A stretch of DNA of 64,000 nucleotides from Labrys wisconsinensis (GTDB lineage Bacteria; Pseudomonadota; Alphaproteobacteria; Rhizobiales; Labraceae). A program made the translations under genes and the position numbers. Under the pieces are notes generated by a model. The model made no database searches. It was not told where the DNA came from and saw nothing but the letters and a program-made list of their open reading frames with translations. Each line of letters opens with the position of its first letter. Position 1 is the first letter of the stretch. This document shows, piece after piece, positions 18,644 to 27,520 of the stretch. The stretch covers positions 62,001-126,000 of the forward strand of contig NZ_JAUSVX010000002.1 in the NCBI RefSeq assembly GCF_030814995.1, written 5' to 3'.

Positions 18644-19462
18644 TCAGGCGAGCCCGAGGATGCGCCGGCTCTCGTCCGGCGTGGCCGGGCGGCGGTTCGC
18701 CGGGATCCGGGCGAGCACATCCTGCACCAGGTCGCCATTGTCGCGGGCGATGCGGCCGTCCGCGCAGGCAAAGCCGTTCTCGAAGCCGATGCGCAGATGG
18801 CCGCCGGCGCTGGCGGCGGCATCGAGCACGCTGTGCCCCCGCGCGCCGAAGGCGCAGGCCATCCAGGTGGCGCCGGCCGGCGCGAAGGCGTCCAGCGCCT
18901 CGGCGTCCGCGGCGTCCTCGCCGTAGCGGCCGACCACGTAGAGGACGCGCGGCTCGGCATCCGGCACGATGCCGCGGCGGACAGCATGGTCCAGCGCCGC
19001 CGCGTCGGCGGCGTCATACAGGATGTATTGCAGCGCCACCGCCTCGCGGCTGCACCAGGCCAGCAGGCCGGCGCGCTCGCCGTCGCTCAGCTCGGGGCGG
19101 GCGATCTCGCGCCATGCCAGCGAGACGGCCCGCGGCCGGGCGGCGCGCAGGAACGCCGCCTGCTCGGGGGCGGCGTAGCGCCCGGCCGCCTCGGTGGTGG
19201 TCTGCACGAGCGCGCGGTCGCCGACGCGGCGCAGAAGCGCCGCCTCCAGCGCTCGCGCCGCCTCGGCGTCGAGGATGTGGCGACCGTCGGGCGCGCGCAC
19301 ATGGACATGCAGCATCGTGGCTCCGGCTTCGACACAGGCCAGGCACGCCTCGACGATCTCGTCGCGGGTGATCGGCAGGGCGGGGTGGTCGGCCTTGCCG
19401 GCTCGCGCGCCGTTGGGCGCAGCCGCGAGCACCAGCGGCGTCGGGGGCGACGTCGGGCTCAT
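18644..19462 (-). CDS. BKACE / DUF849-type beta-keto acid cleavage enzyme
   Basis: A 272-residue TIM-barrel protein of the family that cleaves a beta-keto acid with acetyl-CoA to give acetoacetate and a new CoA ester (examples: 3-keto-5-aminohexanoate and dehydrocarnitine cleavage enzymes). The zinc-binding HVHVR motif follows EAGATMLH near residue 60, and the C-terminal acidic ligand is in IGFENGF near residue 235. The protein is shorter than the common 290-310 residues and its N-terminal loop (NGARAGKADHPALPIT) departs from the usual form, so substrate may differ. It is the distal gene of the minus-strand cluster. Confidence 0.82.
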   Translation of the reverse strand: MSPTSPPTPLVLAAAPNGARAGKADHPALPITRDEIVEACLACVEAGATMLHVHVRAPDGRHILDAEAARALEAALLRRVGDRALVQTTTEAAGRYAAPEQAAFLRAARPRAVSLAWREIARPELSDGERAGLLAWCSREAVALQYILYDAADAAALDHAVRRGIVPDAEPRVLYVVGRYGEDAADAEALDAFAPAGATWMACAFGARGHSVLDAAASAGGHLRIGFENGFACADGRIARDNGDLVQDVLARIPANRRPATPDESRRILGLA

Positions 19463-19490
19463 GGGCAGACGACGGTGGGGCAGGCGGCGC

Positions 19491-19844
19491 TCACGTCCGT
19501 GCCCGCTCGAACAGCTGGAAGACGGTGCCCTCCGGGTCGGCGGCCGTGACCGTGCGGCCATGCTCGCCCATGTCCCTGCGGCCGAGGATGCGTCCGCCGG
19601 CCGCCTCGATGCGCTCGCAGAGAGCCGGGAGAGCATCGACCTCGAACACGACCACCGCGCCGCGCACACCCGCGGGCGCCTCCTCCGGCGCGGCGATGGC
19701 GAAGTTGGCGCCGGCGTCGAACTGGACCCAGCGCTCGCCGTCGGCGAACTTGACGGGCAGGCCGAGCGCCGTCTCGTAGAAGGCCCTGGTGTGCGCCACG
19801 TCGCCGACGACGTGATAGCTGTTCTGGAGGCGTTTGACCGTCAT
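19491..19844 (-). CDS. VOC (glyoxalase/bleomycin resistance) family protein
   Basis: A 117-residue single VOC module: paired beta-alpha-beta-beta-beta units with TRAFYETALGLPV near residue 18, FDAGANFAIA in the middle, and the final EGTVFQLFER where a metal-binding Glu or substrate residue normally sits. It may be a small dioxygenase, isomerase or lyase, or only bind a ligand. It is 11 bases downstream of the aminotransferase gene and 28 bases upstream of the BKACE gene in the same operon. Confidence 0.82.
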   Translation of the reverse strand: MTVKRLQNSYHVVGDVAHTRAFYETALGLPVKFADGERWVQFDAGANFAIAAPEEAPAGVRGAVVVFEVDALPALCERIEAAGGRILGRRDMGEHGRTVTAADPEGTVFQLFERART

Positions 19845-19855
19845 CCCCGCTCTCC

Positions 19856-21205
19856 TCAGGATGCCGCTGCGGCGCCGCGGATCTCGGCGATCGATCGGTC
19901 GACGGCACGGCCGAGCTTCTCGACGATCTCGTCGAGCTGCGGCTCCTCCAGGATATAGGGCGGCGCCAGCAGCACGTGGTCGCCCGCGCGACCGTCGAGG
20001 GTGCCGCCGGAGGGATAGCACATCAGGCCTTCGTGCATCGCGTTGGCCTTGATCCGGGCATGCAGCCGCAGGGCGGGATCGAAGGGCAGCTTGGCTGCCT
20101 TGTCCGCCACGAATTCGAGGCCCCAGAACAGGCCGCGGCCGCGGATGTCGCCGACATGCTCATGGTGCTGGAACACCTGGCGCAGGCGCGACGCCAGGCC
20201 GGCGCCGAGCTCGCGGACGCGGGCGAGCAGGTTCTCCTCGGCGATGGCGCGCTGCACGGCGAGCGCGCCGGCGCAGGCCGCCGCGTGGCCGACATAGGTG
20301 TGCCCGTGATGGAAGAAGCCGGACCCGGCGAGGATGGCCTCGTAGACCTTCGACGAGGCGATCATCGCGCCGATCGGCTGGTAGCCGGCGCCCAGCCCCT
20401 TGGCCACGGTGACGATGTCGGGCACCATCCCCTCCTGCTCGCAGGCGAACAGCGTGCCGGTGCGGCCCATGCCGCACATCACCTCGTCCAGGATGAGCAG
20501 GATGCCGTGCCGGTCGCACACCTCGCGCAGGCGCTGGAAATAGCCCGGCACCGCCGGCACGGCCCCGAGCGTTGCGCCCGAGACGGTCTCGGCGACGAAG
20601 CCGATCACCGTCTCGGCGCCGAGCCGCTCGATCGTGGCGTCGAGCTCGCGGGCGAGGCGCTCGCCATAGGCCTGCGCGGTCTCGCCGGCCTGCTGGTCGC
20701 GATAGGCATAGCAGGGCGAGACATGCTCGACGTCGATGAGCAGCGGCTCGAACAGGGTCCGCCGGCCGAGATTGCCGCCGACGGCGAGCGCTCCCAGGGT
20801 GTTGCCGTGATAGCTCTGGCGCCGGGCGATGAACCGGCGCCGCTGCGGCTCGCCGCGCTCGACGAAATATTGCCGCGCCAGCTTGAGCGCCGCCTCGATC
20901 GCCTCCGAGCCGCCCGAGACGAAGTAGACATGGTCGAGCCCCGGCGGGGCGCTCTCGGCCAGCAGATCGGCGAGCGCCTCGGCCGCGGGCGTGGTGAAGA
21001 ACGAGGTATGGGCGAAGGGGAGCGCGTCGAGCTGCGCCTTGATCGCCGCGATCACGCCGGCATGGGAGTGGCCGAGGCAGGAGACCGCCGCGCCGCCGGA
21101 GGCGTCGAGATAGCGCTTGCCGTCGGCATCGAGGACATAGGCGCCTTCGCCGCCGACGGCGACGGGATAGGCTTGCCGCGGCATGCGATGGAAGACGTGG
21201 CTCAT
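19856..21205 (-). CDS. Class III PLP-dependent aminotransferase
   Basis: A 449-residue fold-type I transaminase of the omega-amino acid:pyruvate/GABA group. The PLP-lysine is Lys269 in VTVAKGLGAG; the ring-nitrogen Asp is D240 in LILDEVMCG; the phosphate loop is VSGGSEAIEAALK near residue 97; SYHGNT near 131 stacks on the ring. The group moves terminal or secondary amines to pyruvate or 2-oxoglutarate. ATG 21205 overlaps the flavin reductase stop (ATGA). In context it probably removes the amino group of a transported amine. Confidence 0.9.
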   Translation of the reverse strand: MSHVFHRMPRQAYPVAVGGEGAYVLDADGKRYLDASGGAAVSCLGHSHAGVIAAIKAQLDALPFAHTSFFTTPAAEALADLLAESAPPGLDHVYFVSGGSEAIEAALKLARQYFVERGEPQRRRFIARRQSYHGNTLGALAVGGNLGRRTLFEPLLIDVEHVSPCYAYRDQQAGETAQAYGERLARELDATIERLGAETVIGFVAETVSGATLGAVPAVPGYFQRLREVCDRHGILLILDEVMCGMGRTGTLFACEQEGMVPDIVTVAKGLGAGYQPIGAMIASSKVYEAILAGSGFFHHGHTYVGHAAACAGALAVQRAIAEENLLARVRELGAGLASRLRQVFQHHEHVGDIRGRGLFWGLEFVADKAAKLPFDPALRLHARIKANAMHEGLMCYPSGGTLDGRAGDHVLLAPPYILEEPQLDEIVEKLGRAVDRSIAEIRGAAAAS

Positions 21206-21822
21206 GGCGACGGGTCCGCTGGCTTTGGAGGGGTGGGCTGCATATCCGGGAGGGGCTGGAGGCCGTGGAAGCCGCCGCCATGATAGACGAGGGGGCGATC
21301 GCCGTCGCCGGCCGTGACGGTGGTGACGACGCCGACCACCACGACGTGCGAGAACAGTGGGATCAGGCGGGCCGCGCGGCAGTCGACATGGCAGAGGGCG
21401 CCGGCGAGGCGGGGCGCTCCGCCCGGCGCGGGCGCCCAATCCACCAGGGTCGAGCGAGGCGCGGGGCCCAGCCGCCCGGCGAAGGCCTCGGCCGCATGGA
21501 GCTGATGCTCGCCGAGGAGATGGACGGTGAACCGGCGCGCCTCGCGCAGCGCCTCCAGCATGCGCGCGCCCTGGCGGATCGACACCAGCAGGGATGGCGG
21601 GGCCATGGAGAGCGACGTGACGGAGGTGGCGGTAAGGCCGACGATGTCCGGCCCCCGTCCGACCGTCACGGCGCAGACGCCGCCGGCCAGCCGGCGCATG
21701 CCGAGCCGGAAGGCGTCGGCGAGGTCGTCGGGCTCGGCCTCCTCCCTGCGGCCGGCGTCCGCGGCCGCGAGCCAGGGATCCTCGTCGAGGATCTCGCCCG
21801 GTGGTCCCGCGAAGCCGTCCAT
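21202..21822 (-). CDS. Flavin reductase family protein (partner of LLM monooxygenase)
   Basis: A 206-residue FMN-binding split-barrel reductase. After an acidic leader of about 40 residues it shows the family blocks LAGGVCAVTVGRG, IVGLTATSVTSLSMAPPSLL and HLLGEHQLHAAEAFAG, and near the end LVYHGGGFHGL. Such enzymes pass reduced FMN to a two-component monooxygenase. ATG 21822 shares one base with the stop of the LLM oxidoreductase gene (TGATG), so the two are translationally coupled; this strongly suggests a two-component flavin monooxygenase. Confidence 0.87.
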   Translation of the reverse strand: MDGFAGPPGEILDEDPWLAAADAGRREEAEPDDLADAFRLGMRRLAGGVCAVTVGRGPDIVGLTATSVTSLSMAPPSLLVSIRQGARMLEALREARRFTVHLLGEHQLHAAEAFAGRLGPAPRSTLVDWAPAPGGAPRLAGALCHVDCRAARLIPLFSHVVVVGVVTTVTAGDGDRPLVYHGGGFHGLQPLPDMQPTPPKPADPSP

Positions 21823-22889
21823 CACGCCACCGCGTCCGCCGGCTGCCTGGTGTCGGCGGCCAGGGCCTTGGTCACCAGCGGCATCACCTCGGCGCCGAAG
21901 CGTTCCATGGAGCGCAGCACGGCGCGGGACCCCAGGCCCGCGGGCCACATGAAACAGCTGAGGTCGGTGATGCCGATGGTGCGGATCTCGTGGACCAGGC
22001 GCTCGGCGACGGTTTCCGGCGCGCCGACGGGCAGGCCGGCGAGGATCGCCTCGAGCGTCGGCTCGCCGGCGACGGGACGGTCCTGGATGACATGGCCGTC
22101 CAGCACCTGGGCGCCGACGCGCATGTGGCCGGCGCAGCGTCCGGCATAGCGGATGCCTTCGGCGACCTTCATCAGCTCGGCCTTGTCGTCGGAGACGAAG
22201 ACATAGCGCTGGGCGGCGAAGCGTCGTCCGGCGAGATCGTAGCCGGCCTCGGCATATTGCCGGGCGACATGGTCGTGCAGCGACGTCAGCGCGGCGGTGT
22301 CGCCCCAGCCGACGGTGCAGAACGGGACGGCGTCGGTCGCCACCGCATGATGGATGGTGGGGGCCGACCAGGAGACGAAGAAGGTCTCGAGCCGGCGCGG
22401 ATGGTAGAGCCGGATGGCCTGCGGCACGTCGGGCAGCTGGTACATCCGGCCGGCATGCTGGAAGCGGTTGTGGTGCACCGCCTGGTCGATGATCTGCCAG
22501 ATCTCGAGCATGCGCTCCTGGCGCTCGGCGAGATCGGCGCCGAACGCGTCGAACTCGAAGCGCTGGTAGCCGGACCCGATGCCGAGCACCGCACGCCCCC
22601 GGCTCAGCTGGTCGAGCAGCGCGACCTCCTCGGCGACGCGGATCGGATTGTAGAGCGGCGCCACGATGACGGCCGGGCCGAGGCGGATGCGACGCGTCTC
22701 GCGCGCCACGGCCGCCGCCATCATCAGCGGCGAGGGGCAGAGGCTGTAGTTGGAGAAGTGATGCTCGGCGAACCAGGCGATGTCGAAGCCGAGGGCGTCG
22801 GCGAGCCTGGCGCATTCGATGGTGCCTTCGAAGACCTCGCGCTGCTCCAGGCCGTGCTGATTCATCAGGTTGAACAGACCGAACCGCAT
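21822..22889 (-). CDS. LLM-class flavin-dependent monooxygenase
   Basis: A 355-residue bacterial-luciferase-like TIM barrel. Family marks: MRFGLFNLMNQ strand, LGFDIAWFAEHHF near residue 33, SPLMMAAAVARETRRIRLG, and YNPIRVAEEVALLDQLSRGR followed by GIGSGYQRFEF. It uses reduced FMN, most likely from the coupled reductase, to oxygenate an unknown substrate. The upstream 110-base gap contains a candidate operator (22927-22941) shared with the head of the cluster. Confidence 0.9.
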   Translation of the reverse strand: MRFGLFNLMNQHGLEQREVFEGTIECARLADALGFDIAWFAEHHFSNYSLCPSPLMMAAAVARETRRIRLGPAVIVAPLYNPIRVAEEVALLDQLSRGRAVLGIGSGYQRFEFDAFGADLAERQERMLEIWQIIDQAVHHNRFQHAGRMYQLPDVPQAIRLYHPRRLETFFVSWSAPTIHHAVATDAVPFCTVGWGDTAALTSLHDHVARQYAEAGYDLAGRRFAAQRYVFVSDDKAELMKVAEGIRYAGRCAGHMRVGAQVLDGHVIQDRPVAGEPTLEAILAGLPVGAPETVAERLVHEIRTIGITDLSCFMWPAGLGSRAVLRSMERFGAEVMPLVTKALAADTRQPADAVA

Positions 22890-22926
22890 TCGACGTTCTC
22901 CTTATCACATAGTAGTAAAAAGTTAT

Positions 22927-22941
22927 CGATATTCGATATCA
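22927..22941. promoter_or_regulatory. Candidate operator, site 1 of a shared AT-rich motif
   Basis: The stretch TCGATATTCGATATC lies 38-52 bp upstream of the LLM gene start. It repeats CGATAT and resembles TTGATATTTGATAC at 29538-29551 ahead of the first gene of the cluster (11 of 14 positions equal). Both stand out against GC-rich surroundings. IclR regulators often bind AT-rich partly symmetrical sites, and one IclR gene adjoins the cluster, so this is a reasonable but unproven operator. Confidence 0.45.
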
Positions 22942-22999
22942 TCGTCAAGAGGCCGAGCGCAAGGGCGCCCGGTCCTCCGTCGTGTCGGAGCAGGCCGGC

Positions 23000-23758
23000 T
23001 CAGATGCCGACGATCACCTCGCCACCATTGGGGCTGATCACCTGGCCGGTGATGAAGTCGGCCTGGGGCGAGGCGAGGAAGGCGACGGTGTAGGAGAGCT
23101 CCCGCGGCTCGGCGTAGCGGCCGAGCGGCACGCGCGCGACCTTCTGGGCCATCTTTGCCTCGATGTCGGGCTGGGCCAGCACCATCTCGGTGACCACGCC
23201 CCCGGGCGCGACCGCGTTGACGTGGATGTTCCAGGGCGCGAGCTCCTTGGCCCAGGCCTTGGTGAGGCCGAGGAGCGCGGCCTTCGCGCCGCAATAGGGC
23301 GAGGCGTAGTGGTGCCCCACCATGCCCCAGATCGAGGAGATGTTGATGATCTTGCCGCGCCGCTGCCGCTTCATCGTCGGCACGACGGCGCGGGTGGCGA
23401 AGAAGCTGCCTTTGACGTGCACGGCGAAGGTGCGGTCGAACTCCGCTTCGGTCACGTCCTCGATCACCGGCTCGCCGCCGATGCCGGCATTGTTGACCAG
23501 GATGTCGATGCGGCCGAGCCGCGCGGCGAGCTCGCCGAGGAGCGCCGTCAGCCGCTCCGTGTCGGCGACGTCGCAGGCCAGGGCCGTCGCCTCGCCGCCG
23601 CTCTCGCGCACCAGGGCCGCCGTCTCCTCCGCCTTGTCGCCGCGGATGTCCTGGGCCACGATCCCTGCGCCGCGCTCGGCGAGCAGCAGCGCATGGGCCC
23701 GCCCCATGCCGGCGCCGGCGCCGGTGATGACGGCGATGCTTCCTTCCAGTTCACGCAT
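23000..23758 (-). CDS. SDR family oxidoreductase (tandem paralogue 1)
   Basis: A 252-residue classical SDR. TGAGAGMG binds the cofactor at about residues 12-19, with VAQDIRG after the second strand; NNAG is intact; Ser in NISSIWG and Tyr/Lys in YCGAKAA form the active site. The C-terminus reads TGQVISPNGG instead of the usual VDGG ending. It is strongly similar to the neighbouring SDR (23896-24651), for example in AALLGLTKAWAKELAPW, so the pair looks like a tandem duplication. It may oxidise the beta-hydroxyl of the cluster substrate. Confidence 0.9.
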   Translation of the reverse strand: MRELEGSIAVITGAGAGMGRAHALLLAERGAGIVAQDIRGDKAEETAALVRESGGEATALACDVADTERLTALLGELAARLGRIDILVNNAGIGGEPVIEDVTEAEFDRTFAVHVKGSFFATRAVVPTMKRQRRGKIINISSIWGMVGHHYASPYCGAKAALLGLTKAWAKELAPWNIHVNAVAPGGVVTEMVLAQPDIEAKMAQKVARVPLGRYAEPRELSYTVAFLASPQADFITGQVISPNGGEVIVGI

Positions 23759-23895
23759 GATCCGCTCCTTTGCTGGCGGGCACTCCGCCTCGCGGCGCCC
23801 GTCCGATATCAGTGCCCGGTGGGCATGGCTCCGCCTTCGCCGCACCGCGGTGCGACGTCGGCTCGCGGCGCCGGCGGCTTCGGCCGGGCCGCCGT

Positions 23896-24651
23896 TCAGA
23901 ATCCGACGACCGTCTTGCCCCCGTTCGGACTGATCACCTGGCCGGTGATGAAGCCGGCCTCCTCGCTGGCCAGGAAGGCCAGGCTGGAGGCGATCTCCTC
24001 CGGCTGGGCCCAGCGGCCGAGCGGCACCTCCAGCTCCTCCCGCCGCACGCCCTCGGCGCCGAGCGTCTCCAGGACCATCCGGCTCCAGACCCCGCCGGGC
24101 GCGATGGCGTTGACGGTGATGCCCCAGGGCGCGAGCTCCTTGGCCCAGGCCTTGGTCAGGCCGAGCAGGGCGGCCTTGGCGGCGATGTAGTCGGAGGCGA
24201 GGGTGTGGCCCGCCTGCGCCCAGCGCGAGGAGATGTTGACGATGCGGCCCCAGCGCTGCGCCTTCATGGCCGGGACGGCCGCCCGGGCGCAGAAGAAGCT
24301 ACCCTTGACGTGGATGCCGATCATCCGGTCGAAGGCCGCGGCGTCGATCGCCTCGATCGGACGGTCGATGCCGATGCCGGCATTGTTCACCACGATGTCG
24401 ATGCGGCCGAAACGCCCCATCAGGCTCTGGGCCATCCGGTCGATGGCGGCGACGTCGGCGATGTCGAAGCCGCAGGCCACGGCCGTGCCGCCATCCGCCG
24501 CGATCGCCCCGGCCGTCTCGCCGAGGCCGACCTCGTCGATGTCCTGCAGGGCCACGGCGGCACCGAGCGCCGCCAGGCGCAGCGCATGGGCTCGGCCCAT
24601 GCCCGATGCGGCGCCGGTGACGATCGCAACTCTTCCGGCAAGGCCCGTCAT
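23896..24651 (-). CDS. SDR family oxidoreductase (tandem paralogue 2)
   Basis: A 251-residue classical SDR with TGAASGMG at about residues 12-19, LQDIDEVG after strand two (NAD-type Asp), NNAG, Ser in NISSRWA, and Tyr/Lys in YIAAKAA. It ends TGQVISPNGGKTVVGF, sharing the ISPNGG variant with its neighbour. The start overlaps the stop of the ABC ATPase gene (ATGA). A 137-base gap with two GC hairpins (TGCCC/GGGCA at 23813-23825 and CGCACCG/CGGTGCG at 23841-23854) separates it from the next SDR. Confidence 0.9.
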   Translation of the reverse strand: MTGLAGRVAIVTGAASGMGRAHALRLAALGAAVALQDIDEVGLGETAGAIAADGGTAVACGFDIADVAAIDRMAQSLMGRFGRIDIVVNNAGIGIDRPIEAIDAAAFDRMIGIHVKGSFFCARAAVPAMKAQRWGRIVNISSRWAQAGHTLASDYIAAKAALLGLTKAWAKELAPWGITVNAIAPGGVWSRMVLETLGAEGVRREELEVPLGRWAQPEEIASSLAFLASEEAGFITGQVISPNGGKTVVGF

Positions 24652-25790
24652 GGCGTCGTCTCCCCCGCGACCAGCAGCGCGTCCCGGCGCCCCCAGCCGA
24701 CCGCGACACGTTCGCCGCAGGGCATCAGCATGATGTCCGGCCGCGAGGGGATGCGGACCACCAGGAGGAGGTCGCTGGCCTCGAGCCGCACCCGGTAGCG
24801 CACGCTGCCGGTGGTGTAGACCACGTCCTCGACCGTGCCCTGGAAGACATTGTCGAGGCCGCGGGCTTCGGGGCCGAGCACGATGTTCTCCGGCCTGATG
24901 CACAGGACGCTGCCCTCGCCATGGCCCGGCGGGGCGCTGGCACGCACCCTGAGGCCGCCGGCCGTCTCGACCAGGGCCTCCTCGCCTTCGCGCCAGACCA
25001 GGGCGGCGACCGGCAGCAGGCTCGCCTCCCCGAGGAAGCTGGCGACGAAGGGCGTCGCCGGGCGCTCGTAGAGGCCGCGCGGCGAGGCGACCTGCTCCAG
25101 CCGGCCGCCGCGCATGATGGCGATGCGGTCGGCCATGAAGGCGGCCTCGTGCTGGTCGTGCGTCACATAGATCACCGTCACGCCGAGCGCGGACTGGAAC
25201 TTCTTGATCTCCTCCTGCATCTCCTCGCGCAGGTTCTTGTCGAGGGCGCCCAGCGGCTCGTCCATCAGCAGGAGGAGCGGGTCGTAGACCGCCGCCCGCG
25301 CCAGGGCGACGCGCTGCTGCTGGCCGCCCGACAGCTGGCTCGGCCGCCGCTCGCTCAGAGCCTCGAGCCGCACCATGGCCAGCATGCGCGAGACCCGCGC
25401 GGCGATCTCCGCCCTGGGGCATCCGCGCATGCGCAGGGGGAAGGCGATGTTCTCCGCCACGCTCATGTGCGGGAAGAGGGCGTAGTTCTGGAACACCATG
25501 CCGAAATTGCGCCGATAGGGCGGGATCGCCACCACGTCGGCGCCAGCGACCCGGATCGCTCCGGCCGACGGCGGCACGAAGCCGGCGGTGATGCCGAGCA
25601 GGGTCGACTTGCCCGATCCGCTCGGCCCGATGATGGCGAAAAATTCGCCGGCCTCGATGCGCAGGGTGGTCGGCCGCAGCGCCTCGAAGTCGCCATAGGT
25701 CTTGGCGACGTCCTCGAACTCGACGACGGCGCCGTGAGCGGTGGGGGCGGCGACCATCGGCGGGGCCTCGATCGTGAAATGCTGGTTCAC
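24648..25790 (-). CDS. ABC transporter ATP-binding protein, PotA type
   Basis: A 380-residue ATPase of the spermidine/putrescine-type importers. Walker A is GPSGSGKST, signature LSGGQQQRVALARA, Walker B LLLLMDEPLGALD, H-loop THDQHEA; a C-terminal TOBE regulatory domain follows (SVLCIRPENIVLGPEA). The GTG at 25790 overlaps the permease stop as GTGA and follows AGGGGGA; Met 11 codons on is an alternative. It powers the importer made of the two permeases and the binding protein just upstream. Confidence 0.92.
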   Translation of the reverse strand: MNQHFTIEAPPMVAAPTAHGAVVEFEDVAKTYGDFEALRPTTLRIEAGEFFAIIGPSGSGKSTLLGITAGFVPPSAGAIRVAGADVVAIPPYRRNFGMVFQNYALFPHMSVAENIAFPLRMRGCPRAEIAARVSRMLAMVRLEALSERRPSQLSGGQQQRVALARAAVYDPLLLLMDEPLGALDKNLREEMQEEIKKFQSALGVTVIYVTHDQHEAAFMADRIAIMRGGRLEQVASPRGLYERPATPFVASFLGEASLLPVAALVWREGEEALVETAGGLRVRASAPPGHGEGSVLCIRPENIVLGPEARGLDNVFQGTVEDVVYTTGSVRYRVRLEASDLLLVVRIPSRPDIMLMPCGERVAVGWGRRDALLVAGETTP

Positions 25791-26608
25791 CGTAACGTCC
25801 CCCTGCTTCTTCTGGCGCCGTGGCGATCGACCAGGGCCGCGACGACCAGGAGGCCGAGGGTCAGGGCCAGCAGCACCGTGGTCGCGGCGGCGATGAGCGG
25901 CGTCATCTGGTAGTTGAGCTGCTCCCACAGGAGCCGCGGCACGGTGCGGGTCAGCGGGCTGGTGAGGAAGATCGCCAGGATCAGCTCGTCGAACGAGAAG
26001 GTGAAGGCGAAGATGAAGCCCAGGACCACGCCGACACGGATCATCGGGAATGTGACGAATCGGAAGGTGTTCCAGGGGTTGGCCCCGAGCGTCATGGCCG
26101 CGAGCTCGTAGGTCGGCGCATAGCTGCGCAGCGACGCCGCCACGGTGACGAACACCAGCGGCATGCAGACCACGGCGTGGCCGAGCAGGATGGCGGGATA
26201 GCTGCCGTTGAGGCCGAGACGCACCATGACGGGGAAGAGGCCGATCGCCAGCACGATCTGCGGCAGCACCAGCGGCGCGATCATCAGGGCCGAGAGGGCG
26301 CGCCGCCCGGGAAGCCGGCCGCGCACCAGGGCAAGGGCCGCGAGCGTGCCGAAGACCGTCGCCAGGCAGGCAGCGGGGATGCCGATGCGGATGCTGTTGA
26401 CGATGGCGATGCGATAGTCGGGGCTGGCGGCGAAGGCCTCGTACCAGCGCAGCGACAGGCCCGGCGGCGGGAAGCTGAGGAAGGGCTCGCTGCTGAACGA
26501 CAGCGGCACGATCACCAGCGTCGGCACCACGAGATAGACCAGCACCAGCACGGCGAAGCCGGTGATGCCGGCGCCGAGGACGCGCCAGGCGGCGGGCAGG
26601 TTCGACAT
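25787..26608 (-). CDS. ABC transporter permease, PotC type
   Basis: A 273-residue inner-membrane permease with six predicted helices. The ATPase-contact (EAA) loop is present as ELAAMTLGANPWNTFRFVTFP near residue 175. It starts at ATG 26608, sharing one base with the stop of the other permease gene (TGATG). The polar loop with LSFSSEPFLSFPPPGLSLRWY is typical of PotC-like subunits. Confidence 0.92.
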   Translation of the reverse strand: MSNLPAAWRVLGAGITGFAVLVLVYLVVPTLVIVPLSFSSEPFLSFPPPGLSLRWYEAFAASPDYRIAIVNSIRIGIPAACLATVFGTLAALALVRGRLPGRRALSALMIAPLVLPQIVLAIGLFPVMVRLGLNGSYPAILLGHAVVCMPLVFVTVAASLRSYAPTYELAAMTLGANPWNTFRFVTFPMIRVGVVLGFIFAFTFSFDELILAIFLTSPLTRTVPRLLWEQLNYQMTPLIAAATTVLLALTLGLLVVAALVDRHGARRSRGTLR

Positions 26609-27516
26609 CAGGCGACCTCCCCGCTCGGCCGGCCGCCCGCCAGGCGGGTGGCGGCCCGCTCGTAGACGACGAAGAGCACGCAGGTCAGGGCCAGCACGAT
26701 GGTCGCCAGCGCCGAGGCCAGCGGCCAGTCCAAGAGGCGCGAGGCCTGCTGCTCGATGAGCACCGCGATCATGGTCCGCTGGCCGCCGAGCAGCGCCGGC
26801 GTGATGTAGAAGCCGAGCGACGAGATGAAGACCAGCACCGAGCCGGCGCTGACCCCCGACATCGACAGGGGCAGGTAGACATGGACGAACTGGCGCCAGG
26901 GATTGGCGCCGAGGACCGCGGCCGCGCGCAGGACGGTGCCGTCGATGCCGCGCATGGCATTGAGCAGCGGCAGGATCATGAAGGGCAGCATGATGTGGAT
27001 CATCGCGATCTGCATGCCGACGCCGTCGGTCATCAGCTTCAGCGGCCGGTCGATCAGGCCGGTGCCGATCAGCATGTCGTTGAGCACGCCGCGGCGCTGC
27101 AGGATGACGATCCAGGCATAGGTGCGGATCACCGTCGAGGTCCAGAACGGCACCAGGACCAGCGCGAGGCACAGGTGAAGCAGCCCGCCGCTGGCGCGGC
27201 TCACCATGAAGGCCACGGGATAGCCGAGGACCAGCGTCGCGAGCGTGACCAGGAGCGCGGTCCAGAACGTGTAGATGACGACCGCGAGGGTCGCCTGGTT
27301 CGTCAGGATCGCCGCATATTGGCCGAACAGGGTGGCGGAGCCGGAGAAGCTCTGCGCCACCACCACCGCGAGCGGCAGCACGAAGAAGGCGGCGAGGAGC
27401 GCCAGGGGCAGGAGCAGGAGCAGGGCATTGCCCCGCCCCGGCGTCCAGGGGCGTTGCCGCGCGTGGCCGCGGCCGTCGGCGGCGAGCCGCGCGCCATGTT
27501 GCAGCGTCACGCTCAT
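26608..27516 (-). CDS. ABC transporter permease, PotB type
   Basis: A 302-residue permease: a cytoplasmic arginine-rich leader of about 28 residues, then six helices. The EAA loop is RAAAVLGANPWRQFVHVYLP near residue 200. Features such as WTSTVIRTYAWIVILQ place it with PotB-type subunits. It begins four bases after the binding-protein gene and overlaps the next permease by one base. Confidence 0.92.
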   Translation of the reverse strand: MSVTLQHGARLAADGRGHARQRPWTPGRGNALLLLLPLALLAAFFVLPLAVVVAQSFSGSATLFGQYAAILTNQATLAVVIYTFWTALLVTLATLVLGYPVAFMVSRASGGLLHLCLALVLVPFWTSTVIRTYAWIVILQRRGVLNDMLIGTGLIDRPLKLMTDGVGMQIAMIHIMLPFMILPLLNAMRGIDGTVLRAAAVLGANPWRQFVHVYLPLSMSGVSAGSVLVFISSLGFYITPALLGGQRTMIAVLIEQQASRLLDWPLASALATIVLALTCVLFVVYERAATRLAGGRPSGEVA

Positions 27517-27520
27517 GCGC

